From Apostichopus japonicus (lineage: Eukaryota > Echinodermata > Holothuroidea > Aspidochirotida > Stichopodidae), in NCBI RefSeq assembly GCF_037975245.1, contig NC_092580.1, forward strand, positions 27,557,501 to 27,621,500: a stretch of 64,000 nt of DNA, in the 5' to 3' direction. Shown here in pieces: positions 49,367 to 62,221 of the stretch. Each line of letters opens with the position of its first letter. Positions within the stretch are counted from its first letter, which is position 1. The notes beneath the pieces were generated by a model. The model saw only the letters and a list, made by a program, of their open reading frames with translations. It ran no database searches and was not told where the DNA came from. Both the position numbers and the translations under genes were made by a program.

Positions 49367-49750
49367 ATGTATATACAATATACAATCCATCAAAGTGATT
49401 GGACTAACTAGTGTAGCACACAGAGTGGTAAGTACGCACTTCAGCAGTAAAGCAGAAAATCAATAATGGAAGTATATGAGACTTTTGACGTTTCAAATAC
49501 CATGTTACTTAGGAACAACAGATGTTGTGATTTATCCTTGAGTGCCATTTCACTTTCATGTCGAGCTAATAGAAACATCTGCTGACATTAGAGACCTTGT
49601 AACAAGTATGCAAGGGTATATGCAGAATAGTAAAGTTACTGTGTTGACCATAACGTTCGCGTCAATTTTTGTTTCATATTCCTCCCAGCTCGGTTCAGAT
49701 GTACCAGAATAAATTGCTTCCACTATACGATGACGCATACACTAAATTCG

Positions 49751-49824
49751 TCACTTTCCGAGTTTCGCTATAGGGCATAAGTAGAAGTTTTCAGCTGACT
49801 GCCCTACCAACTATATAATGATGG
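49751..49824 (+). repeat. Dispersed repeat, copy 2
   Basis: Matches 18000-18072 (TCACTTTCC, TCGCT, GGGCATA, AAGTTTTCA, CTACCAA, ATGATGG in the same order). The similarity ends at ATGATGG; the following U2-SINE-like body seen at 18073 is not found here. Confidence 0.7.
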
Positions 49825-50239
49825 CTTATGGCTTGGACAAACATTGCACCTTACAAAAAAAAAAATTGAGCTCGTCCCCCTCTCCACCTTTGAAATGCTG
49901 CGCACGTCACTGTTCAACATCCAAGCACAACAAATGTTGATGATAACTGGAAATATGCCTCAATGTCAGTTCAGTCAACATGCGCATTTGTCATTTCCTG
50001 ATATCAGTCGGGCCCTTAAATACGTGTTTCAAATTAATGTGTGTGATTTCTGTGGTAATCGACAACTCGTCTGCAATTAAAACGACTGTTTTACTTTGCG
50101 GCAGTTTCTCTTAATTGAAAGAGTTATCTATCCAGCAACTCTAAATACATCAACTTTTATTCAGTTTTCTTGTAGGACAGAGAGTTTGAAAATAAAACAT
50201 TATATCATATATGTATGTATGTGTATGTATGTATTTTAG
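49825..50239. other. AT-rich intergenic DNA
   Basis: No motif recognised in the 78-codon frame at 49844-50080. (TATG)n at 50212-50232 is probably the tail of the next SINE. Confidence 0.5.
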
Positions 50240-50440
50240 ATCATCCTGCGAGCAGGAACTCGCGAAGAAGCCATCATTGGCTTATCAAAGCCGCAAGCTG
50301 ACCGAAGTCAGTCTCTAAGATTCATATTTAACTTCCATGATTATGAATTGTCAATTGTCAACAACTCTGTAACTGGACGACATACATTAATCTGGGAGTG
50401 ACTCAAACTCGGGACCTTATGATTGAAAGGCACCGGAGTT
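50240..50440 (-). mobile_element. tRNA-derived SINE, copy D, 5'-truncated
   Basis: Minus-strand copy nearly identical to copy A over the body (GACTGACTTCGGTCAGCTTG, GGCTTTGATAAGCCAATGAT, GAGTTCCTGCT on that strand). It ends in CTCCGGTGCC without the A box, so the head is lost. The plus-strand (TATG)n at 50212-50232 corresponds to its 3' tail. Confidence 0.88.
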
Positions 50441-51090
50441 ATATATAAAACATAATATTTGTCAATGAAGAATACCCTCAAGCCCATGAAATTTCATGTT
50501 GTTTTCTCTTACTCACAACCGTCTTACTTGCATGGTCAAAATGAAAGCGATCGATTTGGGGCAAACGGTTTCAGATTAGATATTTTGTAAGCGTTACAAC
50601 CATGTGTAAACTTTGCCGATTGGTTCCCAAGTTTTATCGGACTCACCTGTTTTCTGTAACGCCATCTAATAGCTAATTAATATCCAACAAAGATCAAGGG
50701 CCAAGTTCTGAGTTTCTTCGTTTCGTGTTTGCTTACTTAAATAAGTATTGGAAATGCTTTATTAATGTGTTATAATTGCTTTAATTCGAACTTATCTATC
50801 AAAATGATTCATCTCTTGTAAACTAGAGAGCAATATTCTGAGGAAAATTACAGTTTTTTATGGTCATGCTGACTAGGGCGATGTTATTCTGTTGTGGGGA
50901 ATACCGTATACCGTGCTGCACTACAATACACACACTACGAACATTTTACGTACATGCATATATAGTGTACATTAAATCGCACATATAGGCTAGCTTTACA
51001 ACATACTACCGTACGGCGAGTTTACCCAACGAATGCGGTTGCTATGGGGTTAAAGAGTAATTCCAATCACTGCAAATATCAAGAATATCA
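50441..51090. other. AT-rich intergenic DNA, no gene seen
   Basis: Nothing recognised. Confidence 0.6.
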
Positions 51091-51591
51091 CTGTAAGGCA
51101 GATATGTAGCCAGGGAGTGGGGGGTAAGTGGGAGCAACTGCTCCCCCCTTTTCAGTGTCGAAAAAATGTTAAAAAATGATATTTTGGCATGGTATTTTGT
51201 CAGTGCTCTTTTGATCTTGAGTACTTGTCAGCTCCGTTAACTCGATTATAATCTTAGTATCATTCAGGCCTACTGATTCAGCTACTTAGTTTGGCAGATG
51301 CAATTAGCTTAATTTATCCTATAGCATATTACATGCCTACAGTTGGCCACTGCGTAGTTAAATACATATAGCCCCTAACCACACTCGATGGAGTGTCACG
51401 AACCGTATGCACAACGACGACGACAACGTGCGTTCTTATCATTTCTATGATTCGTCATTCGTTGCTGGACGGACAGCATGGTATGAAGCTAAGCTAGCAA
51501 TCGATACCCCTCTCCTTAGACCCCTCCCCCATATCAATCGCAAAATGTGCCCCCCCCCTTGCAAATTCCTGGCTACGTCGCTGCTGCAAGA
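51091..51591. mobile_element. hAT-like MITE, older copy
   Basis: The proposed element is 51099-51583 (485 bp). Left end CAGATATGTAGCCAGG and right end CCTGGCTACGTCGCTG pair at 13 of 16 positions, followed inside by G-runs on the left and C-runs on the right. The 8-bp flanks CTGTAAGG and CTGCAAGA agree at 6 of 8. The pattern is the same as at 43619 and 58992, but decay of both TIR and duplication makes it older. No transposase is encoded. Confidence 0.7.
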
Positions 51592-54500
51592 CCTACTGTT
51601 TCAAAATATTTGGTATAGAAAGTTAGCAGTGGGCCAAGGCGATGAATTTTGCATCATTTGATTCATATAACACTGTAATATATTTCTCTGTATTTTTACA
51701 AAACAAGAGCTGTCCATCAGTTTCCATCTGTTTTTTTTCCATCAGTGTACAAGAGCCACTGTAAATGCACATCCACAGTTTGTATAAAAAAAACAGATTT
51801 ATTTCTGTTTATTCAGGTAGAATTTTAGGTGTCAACATGTAAAACGTGATGTAAAATTCAAAATCTTTGTTATATATATATGGGTGAAACTTTTTCCGTT
51901 TTCAGACAGAATGCTTCCGTTAATTTACAAAGTTACAGTTTGAATACCTGGTAAAAAATTTGTTGTTGAAAGTAAAATTTACGTATCTACCCAAAGGTGC
52001 GTAGGCTATATGTTGGAATCTTCCGTGGAGAGGAATTTGTTGTACATGAAAGAGATATAGATAAAAGTATAAAATGTACGGTTATAACCAAGAGGAACAC
52101 AACAAATTTACCCCCAAAACACATACTTTTATTTTTACCAACATGCCATCTTGACAGGAGTTTTAGACTTTATAAGATAACTTACACAGTAAATGTGGAA
52201 TGAGCACGGCAAACAACAAATGTAACAATATATTTCATAACATGTAAGGTTTAAATAAAGTTCTGAGCTTGCATTCCCCCCGCCCCCCCCCGTCCCCAAC
52301 GTTTAGATATCATTCTACAAGAGGGTTATATGGTGATTTATCATTCCAACAACGTACAAAATACTATTCTCGTTTTATGATGCAAGATTTGGTGTAACTT
52401 AGCCTATTTTTATTCACTTCTGCGGCACAATGAAAACTTGGATCGAGCCTGATGCTATTGTTCTAACACAGCAGTTGATGTATTTTTATGAAGATTTTGC
52501 CCCCCCCCCCCATACTACAGCAAATGTTGTTATAATCCATTTTGTAAATGGACAACATTTTTTTTTAACAACATGATTAATTTTAGTCGGTGAACAGTGA
52601 AGCTGTTACACCACATACATTTTTCACAATGTATCTTATAGACGGTACTTTCTTAGCCTAACCTATAAGTACCATACGTAGTTATATACCAAACGTATGG
52701 CTTACTAGTAGTGTAGTATTGAATTGAATGTATTTTCTACATTCCATTTTTTACATTTTGAACAGTATAGGATAAATATAGATGGTATCAAATACAGGAA
52801 ACAGTAAATATAGAATATTGAAATGATATAAATGTGAGATTGGAAGTAGAGGAACCAGAAATAAGTGGATACTTTTCTGGTCTGGTCCCTTTGTAACAAA
52901 GAAAGTGCAAAGTACATCACCCACCCCACCTTCCCCCATCCCCCAAAATAACCATCAAAGTCAAGTATTAGGAAGGTGGCCAAAACACTGGTACGAAAAA
53001 AATCGCTTAAACTTAGTAGGTTATTGTCAATTACGTTGAACATGAAATTAAAATAATCAGGAAAAGTCACAGGGTGCTTGACGGTGTAAAGATCGTACTG
53101 AGATGAGCAATGGATATGTGCATAAACATAATGTCTGTCATCCTAATTACCCCCTTTGACGAGAATGGTATGTCTTTGCATGAATGCTTTTGTATCGTAG
53201 AATCGTGATGTACGTGCTGCGCGAAAAACGGCCCAAACCGTTTCCATGTAGGGGTACTTTCTAGGAAACGAGATCCAAGATACAGCCTAGACACGTAAAC
53301 AACTCGATCCACTCTTTTCCGGACACTGAAACCGGTTAACCTTTCAGGCGGATGCACACTGCTGCTTTCACTATCGTGGCAATTCTGATATAGCCAGGAC
53401 ATTGTATATCATGTCCTAAATTAGATCGACACAATATGTTCAGTTATATCACCAGAAATAATACAAATTCAGACACAAACACGTTTCTTACGTTAGATAC
53501 CAAGCTATTTTGATATCACATGCATACTTAATGTACCCCTTGCTACTATATAGAACACTAGAACATAAAGACCACCCCTGATTGGATAAAGCTTAACAAG
53601 ATACATGCATATTCATTGCCTGGGGAATTCTTGTTGTTGATTGGGCTCTCATTTTTTCTTGGCGCTGAGAACTGCGAACAGATCAATGATAGCACACGCA
53701 CAGGCACACGTTATGGTCAAACATGTCGATAAATTGAGGCGCTTACGTCAAAGCGAAACTAATACCTGCACGGAATAGTCCAGACCTATTAAAATATTTT
53801 AGAGATGAGTATCTTTCAAAGAAAAATCTTAGGATAATCTTCGATTTTTTTTTTCACCGCAACACTGAACACTGAACCTGCCAACGATGGCTATATACAT
53901 CCATTGAAATGTGTTATTCTTTCTGATCGTTTCCTGAACCTGCAGGGACCGCGAATCAGGTTTCAGATGGCGCTTAGTGGGGGCGTGAGAGTGGGCATGT
54001 ATCCCGCTCTTCCCTAGTGTCTGGGGCACTGAACTGCTTGGGCGCATTAAAAATGGCTACCAACTCTAAAGAAGTGTTTTGTCTGTTATAGAAAGTAACA
54101 ATAACTGTATTGAAAGGCATAAGTCGCAACCCATGCACAAACTTGACATTATTTCAGGGATTCAGTGATTCTAACAACGGGCATTTGGGATGGAGGGACG
54201 AATTGCTGGATAAGCATATCGCAATATCCGACGCTATCCGACGCTATCCGACGTTAGTTTACCAGGTCAGCTTCATTGTCAATCAACAGTCAAGTATCTA
54301 GCGCCAAAGCTGCTCATAAAATTCACATGTCCAATAGCACATATCTAACATTTGTCACAATGTCATATTTGCCAATGATAACAGTTCTAGATTTTGTTTT
54401 TCTTCTTCTCATATTGCAGTTTGGTTCTAATAACATGAAATAACACATGACATATTTAAAAATAGAGTCATCTAGGGTGTTTGATTTCAAACTATGTCAA

Positions 54501-54795
54501 ATTTGTGTGTGTTGTGTTAAAGATCATACACGATAGGCTGTAAACAGTTCAAGCATATTTGAACCGTCTACTAACTGCCTCAGGCCTCGAAAGAGAGAAA
54601 ATGCAGTTAAAAGAGTACGGTTTAGCATTGAATGTCTCTCAGACTGAAACAATAACTCAAGAGAAGGTGTGAAGTTTCTAAACCTACAATGTCAATTAAC
54701 TCATAGAACCGAATCTAGACGTATGTCACCTTAAATATGGGCCGACAAATGAGACGATATCTATATATAGGTATTAAAGTACGTCTCTCTAGTAT
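51592..54795. other. AT-rich intergenic DNA, no gene seen
   Basis: Poly-C tracts at 52276-52292 and 52501-52511, and a small triple repeat of TATCCGACGC at 54226-54253. No gene recognised. Confidence 0.58.
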
Positions 54796-55686
54796 GGAGA
54801 GGAGAGGAGAGGAGAGGAGAGGAGAGGAGAGGAGAGGAGAGGAGAGGAGAGGAGAGGAGAGGAGAGGAGAGGAGAGGAGAGGAGAGGAGAGGAGAGGAGA
54901 GGAGAGGAGAGGAGAGGAGAGGAGAGGAGAGGAGAGGAGAGGAGAGGAGAGGAGAGGAGAGGAGAGGAGAGGAGAGGAGAGGAGAGGAGAGGAGAGGAGA
55001 GGAGAGGAGAGGAGAGGAGAGGAGAGGAGAGGAGAGGAGAGGAGAGGAGAGGAGAGGAGAGGAGAGGAGAGGAGAGGAGAGGAGAGGAGAGGAGAGGAGA
55101 GGAGAGGAGAGGAGAGGAGAGGAGAGGAGAGGAGAGGAGAGGAGAGGAGAGGAGAGGAGAGGAGAGGAGAGGAGAGGAGAGGAGAGGAGAGGAGAGGAGA
55201 GGAGAGGAGAGGAGAGGAGAGGAGAGGAGAGGAGAGGAGAGGAGAGGAGAGGAGAGGAGAGGAGAGGAGAGGAGAGGAGAGGAGAGGAGAGGAGAGGAGA
55301 GGAGAGGAGAGGAGAGGAGAGGAGAGGAGAGGAGAGGAGAGGAGAGGAGAGGAGAGGAGAGGAGAGGAGAGGAGAGGAGAGGAGAGGAGAGGAGAGGAGA
55401 GGAGAGGAGAGGAGAGGAGAGGAGAGGAGAGGAGAGGAGAGGAGAGGAGAGGAGAGGAGAGGAGAGGAGAGGAGAGGAGAGGAGAGGAGAGGAGAGGAGA
55501 GGAGAGGAGAGGAGAGGAGAGGAGAGGAGAGGAGAGGAGAGGAGAGGAGAGGAGAGGAGAGGAGAGGAGAGGAGAGGAGAGGAGAGGAGAGGAGAGGAGA
55601 GGAGAGGAGAGGAGAGGAGAGGAGAGGAGAGGAGAGGAGAGGAGAGGGGAGGGGAGGAGAGGGGAGGGGAGGGGAGGGGAGGGGAG
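54796..55686. repeat. Perfect (GGAGA)n, about 170 copies, with degenerate (GGGGA)n end
   Basis: Positions 54796-55646 are an uninterrupted GGAGA pentamer (851 bp). The last ~40 bp change to GGGGA units. One strand is entirely purine, so triplex (H-DNA) formation is possible. The 318-codon Glu/Arg/Gly frame and 315-codon Leu/Ser/Pro frame are artefacts. Confidence 0.98.
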
Positions 55687-58600
55687 AAGATGAGAGGGAT
55701 TTCTTCATAACATTCCTACTGAACCTTGCAAATAGTTACTTGTGGGAAAACGTCTATTGTGGGAGGGGCAAATTGACATGAAACACAACCGCTTGTTTTT
55801 AAGCCCAAAGAATATAGATAAAGTTATGGCTGTTATGAGCCGATATTTTCTGAAGGTGATGGGAGTAGGAAAAAAAAATAAATAAAAAAAAAAAAATAAA
55901 ACGATTTTGTGATTCTTTTTGGAGCGCTGAATATTTGTCGATTTCACAGTTTCGCTTTAACTGTTCAGTTTTGTGGCATCGAACGACACAGTTCAATAGC
56001 CACCGAGTTTGGCCAATGGTTCAAAGCCATCCGTTGTTTGCTGGTCGTTACACAGCGGATTAATTTCAAGGACTGGAGCGGTGTTTCTAGTAACACCCAC
56101 AAATTTAAGTATTTCTGTAGTCATTTATTATAATTATTATTATCAATACTCATAGGTCATATATATCCATTTTCCAATTTTGTGTGATTTCGGACAAAAT
56201 AATAGTAATGAGAAAACAAAATGGATGAGTAAGCATGGGAACCATTTCGGCCTTTCGATGCATTTTGTTTTTGTTTTATTGTTACTTTGTTTTACTTTGT
56301 TCATTTTTTTTTTGAGAGGAGACAATTTCATTGTTTTTCAACCTTGGTTGTTTTTTATTATAGAATATTAAAAGTACAGGTAACTGCTTTTTTCTTTATG
56401 ATGGGGTACAGAAGAAGGGTCATTGAGGTAAATTAAAATATATATTTTGACGTGAGTTCGGAAAGGCGGTGGGCGGGGGGGGGGTTGACTGTACAAAGAT
56501 AAGAGATCCACCAAATATGATAACTTTTTTATGGTTTTGTTGTTTTGTATTGCTTCCTTCGAACCAAAGAAACAGTATTACCCCTCCCCTCCCGACCCCT
56601 TCCCCGCCACTTCTGGTATGAATCAATGTAGTACCTCCGCACAATGTCTTGATAAGTTTTGTGCGATGACTCAATTTGATTTAATTGAAAGGTTTTACCT
56701 CATATTTGTCAGAACTGGTAACAAGTTCTTTTCCTTTATGGTTTCAAAAACATTTTACTTAGTTTGATCTTCCCGCAAAAAATCATGTTATCTGCAACAT
56801 TTCGGAACTAGCCCAAATTGAACATGAAATGTTTTAATTACTTTGAAAACCTTTAAATAATAAAATTAAAAAAAGTGTTATGCTTGAACATTTTCGAAGG
56901 GAATAGCGAAAAAAAGAGAGCAAAAAATGAAAATGTCCCACGTGAATCTTATTCGAAGTTAAAAGGCCTTTCAAACTTCTCAATTTCAGAAACTGCATGA
57001 GGTCTATTAAGTCAGGCAAGATGTGACTTAATCGTGGTTTACCGCATCACCACTTAACAAGCAGTTATATCTTTATCAATTCATGCCTTTTTCTTTCCAC
57101 AATAAAGAAATGTAAAAAATTTGCCGACGTTACATATCAAGTCGCCTTTGGGCATGCGCATTAATAGCAGAAAGAATTAGCTGAAAGCATCCAGATATAA
57201 TATTTATTCAAGATGTTATTATATGTATATCCGTACCCGGTTTCTCGCATTCGACCTTTTCGTTAAAAAACTACAATATTTTTGCATAGCTCGAAAATCT
57301 AGAAAACGAGATAAACACAATTAAAACGGTTTCTTCGTGACTTTATGAACTATTGCAACCTTTTCGTAAAATTGATATTGAAATATAAACTCAATAAAAA
57401 TCTCTCTGTTTAGAATTTCGTCTTATCATAGTGCAAGTTATGAAAGAAAATTGTCAGGAAGCACCTTTAGAATATCTAACATGCATCGGTGTTGTGTTTC
57501 ATCTCCCAACACCCCCACACCTCCCCCACCAACCTTCATGCAAAAGAAAACGTGTTCCATTAATAAAAAAGACGTTTACTAAGTTTTGCTACAGCCATCC
57601 GAATCGTTGTCCCAAACCTTATTCTCACCACTTTCTTGACTACACTGTGTAGTAGTGCGCATGTGCGTGGCACGAGGTTGCTGTGGGCTGCATTTCAGAC
57701 ATATTTAATTGTGTTTGGTCGAACGAGAGGGGGAGGGGTAAGGGGGAGGGGAAGGGGAAGGGGTTGGTCAGGCATAAATCAACGTTATAAAAGAGTGACA
57801 TATCATGTTTGAGAATGTCTATACTCTGCCTTATACCATGAATGTTGACCGTTTCTGTAAGTAAAGTAAAACTTGAAAAATTTGTAGTGAAACAAAACAA
57901 TAAATAATAATAATAATAATAATAAACATTCATATGAAATATATGACGTCATCTCGAGACGTTAGAAATTTGAAAGTGTAATAATTCTGCTCACATCGTT
58001 TAACTAGAAAAAACTCCGTTCTAGATATTTTCCCTTTAAAACAAAAATAAAAAAATTTCAAGCACCGAGAAAGATGTAATGTTTCTTACACCTTCATGGC
58101 CTACATCTTAATGTAAAATCTAACCTTTACTTTGCAAACGACCTTTCCTCAACACAATCAGTAATAATCTTAAAACAGTCACCTTCAGTCGTTTTTTCTT
58201 TCTTTCTTTCTTTCTTCTTGTCGAAGTTAAGTACGGTCAACGGCCATGAACAATAACTCCAACACCGCAGTGGTTACCATGTGATATACATATACACAGA
58301 GAATATGCTAACAAACGGTTCACCTTTGATTTAGTTATGATTTATTTGTATATTTCTTTAAAATTGTCAGAGCAGGTTTAGTTGTTTGTGGAACTGGAAG
58401 AAAAGTTTACCATCAAATAGCTTATACTCATTCAGGTATAGCCTTGTATCAAAATATCCTCATGCTCACCCCTTTCCATCTACCCCTACCCCCCCCCCCC
58501 CTCCCCGCCCATTTCACAAAGAGAGAGGAAAAACATCCATTAAAGAAAATAATATACCAGAGTAAATCCTTATGTCGTCTGTGTCAATGCTTTCATCATT

Positions 58601-58983
58601 TAGACTTATAAGCCAAGATCACTTTCATCTTTTTATAAAACGTTAACGGACCTGCCAACCCCCCAAAGGTGTAAGTAAACCTGTTAGATTTCCAAGAAAA
58701 TATCCCGGAGATTTTACAAAAAAGAGTTCTCAAGTCCAATAAAACACATCGCTTTAACATCTTAACAGGTTAATTGTGATCAGCATAGCTGGTGACCACT
58801 CTTTGGCAGATTTCGTTGACTTTGTCAAAAGTTCTACACCTGGAGTATCCAAAAACTCTTTGTAAATATACTTTAGTTTGTATTAACCGGTTTAAGATTT
58901 TGCTCATGAGATTAAGAGATCCCATATGTTAAACCGCGAGTCTTACGATAAAACCGTGAGAGCTGACACATAATCAATTTTAT
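55687..58983. other. AT-rich intergenic DNA, no gene seen
   Basis: Items seen: poly-G at 56476-56485, G-rich tract 57727-57763, (AAT)n at 57904-57924, (TTTC)n at 58196-58215, poly-C at 58491-58502. No gene recognised. Confidence 0.58.
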
Positions 58984-59368
58984 GATTGAAGCAGTGGCGG
59001 AGCGTCCATACAGTCAGGGGGGGGGGGGCGGATGCGGACTCAAATGGACTGCTGGCGCCCTTTTCAGCTTTTTACCACTTTTTACTTATTCGCGATTATT
59101 GACTTTTTTATTGCGCTCTCATCTACCTATTGACGTTTGTCACATTTTGTTGGCGATGACAGCTATTTATTCTTCGTTTATCTGCAAATTAGCAAGGCCA
59201 GGAAAGGGTCATTTCCGGCGATCTAGGGAGTATCTATACCGTCAAAATTTTTCTGAACGCTCCGCGCCAACTAGTGGTGGCGTTCCGCTTAGATAGTGTC
59301 GAAAGCGCCCCTACAGACCATTCTCGCCCCCCTTGATCAATACCCCTAGCTCCGCCACTGGTTTGAAG
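58984..59368. mobile_element. hAT-type MITE with 12-bp perfect ends
   Basis: The element is 58992-59360 (369 bp). Ends CAGTGGCGGAGC and GCTCCGCCACTG are perfect inverted repeats. The 8-bp flanks GATTGAAG (58984-58991) and GTTTGAAG (59361-59368) agree at 7 of 8, consistent with one later substitution. A poly-G run sits inside the left end and a CGCCCCCCTTGATC block inside the right. The interior is AT-rich, with no transposase; the 104-codon frame across it is chance. Confidence 0.92.
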
Positions 59369-61620
59369 GAGATCGAAGCTTTCGTGTGCGTTTATAACTA
59401 TGTATAATAATTCTTTATCGGGCAGTTACTCTTTCTTGATTCAACAACATTCAACATATTTTGTATAAACATCCATTATTCTGAAATAATGGAACCACCG
59501 AGACAGTTTTCAACACCATTCTTTTATAGATTACTAACAAGAATTGCACATTTCTTTTTACATTAGCTAGCATACCCCCATCCAAACCATCCCTATGATT
59601 TAGCACTTCTTGCACATTTCTAGTATTAATAACCCTCCACATTAATTGACAGGCTATAGCCTATACTTGTAGTTATAGCTATATATCGCCCCAATGAAAA
59701 TACACGGTGAGAAAACCCTCACTAAATTAAAGCAACAAAATATAAGTAGATTACAAAATAACGACCTCATATATGTAAACAGAAGGATTATTAATATTGC
59801 TTACTTTAACCTTTGGACTCTTAAAATATGAACTGACTATAATGACTTAAGATTGAAAAATCGTTTACTATATATCTCTAGGCCTGCACTCGAGTTGTTT
59901 TAACCCCCTGCAGGGTAGAGGTAAACAATGGCACTGGATTATACTGATCACGTGACGACCATAAGACATGAATAAAACTGTCAATCCATCATCAGATTAT
60001 ATCATTTGTTTTTCGCATCCGACTTTAATTTTAATCAATTGATCACCTCATTACACAAGTACTTTGTCTGAATTAAATGAGCGTTACGAACCCATATATA
60101 GAGCATATAGGCATGGAGGCTGTTCAGCTCAAATCATGTATGGTATACTGATATACCCCCACTGATATACATTTATAATTAGTGAATTCCCCTTTATACA
60201 ACTTAGGTGATATGGTATAGACGTTGTATTGTCTGAACATGTCAATATTGGTTTAAACTCTTAGCCTATATGATTAAAGTGCATGCATGTTGTTTGATCA
60301 TTAAACTTAGAATTGAAGTCATTATATCCTTCCGTGTTAGACACTCGCGGATTATATGAGCCTATACATGCATGTCGTCTGCTCATCAACATATCATCAT
60401 AGCACTATATTATGTGTGTTATATATATAACCATACTCTGCATTCTTCCCGTACAAAACCTACTCCAGTAAATACCACCTCCAGTTAATGCCACACGAAT
60501 ATTACACGTTAATCTTGAATTAAATGAAAACATGAATATTTACAGAGCATTGTTCTCGTATTTTGTTACAAACTCAAACTTGAAAAGAATCTAAAATATT
60601 GGTTTTTCTAACGAAATAAAAATGGAAACCCGTCGAATTATCAACTGACTATGCGGCTATCACACAAAAACATAAATACCCAGAGGCCGCAGCGGTTTCT
60701 TTCGGCCAAGGCGACAAACGCTTGCACGCAATTTTGTTTGATTATATAAGATTTCATAACCACTTTCCCTGTTCCATTACCTTCTTCACTTAAAGAAAAT
60801 CTCTATAAATGTATGTGTATGATGTCTCTACAAACGTACCGAAATCGTGATATTTAACCAAAATTCGGAACCCATCCTTCAAGCTATGAGAAAGAATGAC
60901 CCCGGGATGAAGAATTGAAGTTCACGATTTTTTTATAATATCATAATAACATAACTTCCCAGTTGCCGTCTGTAAAGATATTTAAGAACATTATACTAAA
61001 CCCTGGTAACAGGATCTCTACACGATTTGACAAGTTACTAATAATAACCTTTTAAATTGGACAATATTATATTATTGGAATTTGATTTATTCTATACATT
61101 TGGACAGACAGCTTTACGCACACATAAACAGAGTTACACACATCGTCTCATAATCTATACATAAAATCTAAAACCTTTTTTGCACTGTGTATGAACTACC
61201 GTACATAATAAAGTTTTCCACTTCAGTTGGTTTTTTTCTTTGCAAGTCGTGTCTTTTTTGACTTATAATGATTGTAGACACATTGAAGGTTTATATAATT
61301 GTAGTAATAAGATTTAGTAGTCTGTATTTCGTGGGATAATGTGCTCGGTTTGGGCAGCTCGCCCCTCCCCCCCCCCCCCCTCAAACTAGATTCGGTGTAC
61401 ATATTAAGAGAGGGAATTTCTTTGAAACCCAGGGAAAATATACGACCACGGTTTGCGATGAAGTAGAAGAAAATATTTTTAATTTCCAAGAGCTAACGTA
61501 AATCCCTGGTTTCCCTGGAATATATGCTTGTATGGAGGGGGGGGGGGGGAGTGGGGGTCGGTAGGGCAGGGTTTGTGGGCTGGAGGAGGTCTCTTGTGCT
61601 AGCCTTTGATGAAGCACAAT
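59369..61620. other. AT-rich intergenic DNA with opposed poly-C and poly-G runs
   Basis: No gene is seen. A poly-C run at 61366-61380 and a poly-G run at 61538-61549, about 160 bp apart, are complementary and could pair. Confidence 0.55.
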
Positions 61621-61644
61621 AACGATCTTAGTTTAAGGCAGTCA

Positions 61645-61995
61645 GCCCCGAATGGATCGATTTTACACTTATCATACACGGGTATGGGATCAATTGCTGA
61701 CCTTCGGATGTGCATACTACAAGACAACGATCGAGACCCCTGCAGGGGATGATCCTGAATCCGCAATGGCGATCACGAGTGTAGAGTGTATGAGCGATCG
61801 AGGGATCACGCGACCCGAGATCTCCGGTCAACTGTTTGTCGTAACTTCCGCAAAGTCACATACCGACGCGAAATTTAGAGACGGGCGCACTAGTTCTAGC
61901 CTATATCTAGCTAGTTAAACAATTACCAACGTGACCTTGTATGCGCGCTTGCATAATGCTCTTTCGATCGACTTTGATCATCCGTTCTCATGCGT
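61645..61995. other. CpG-rich patch with an 88-codon open frame
   Basis: This ~350-bp stretch has roughly twenty CpG dinucleotides, far more than the surrounding AT-rich DNA, and it is open on the plus strand at 61652-61918. Residue composition is mixed but I recognise no family. It could be an exon, a promoter-proximal CpG island or an old GC-rich transposon piece. Confidence 0.35.
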
Positions 61996-62044
61996 AGACG
62001 TGTCTGGGATGAACTATATTATGGAACGCGGGGAAAACTGGGAA

Positions 62045-62221
62045 AACTGATTTTGTTGTCTAAGTTTGTTGTTGTCTAAACTAAAGTTGTTGCTGCTGTT
62101 TTGACCATGCTGTTGCTCAATTAACTCACGTTGATGTCTAAAATTCCGTTGTCTAAACTTACGTCGTTGTCTAAACTTACGTTAAACCATGGAGCTATAA
62201 ACAGTTTATAGCTCCATGGTT
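62045..62221. repeat. GTTGTCTAAACTTAC repeats ending in a palindrome
   Basis: Irregular units of GTTGTCTAAACTTACGT type lead into AACCATGGAGCTATAAAC, one A, and GTTTATAGCTCCATGGTT: an 18-bp-arm perfect inverted repeat at about 62184-62220. After it TAAACTTAGCAACG partly mirrors the upstream repeat. Confidence 0.82.

Noticed and set aside
54737-55708. 318- and 315-codon frames on both strands (Glu/Arg/Gly and Leu/Ser/Pro)
   Set aside because: Products of the GGAGA pentamer; stop-free on both strands by composition.
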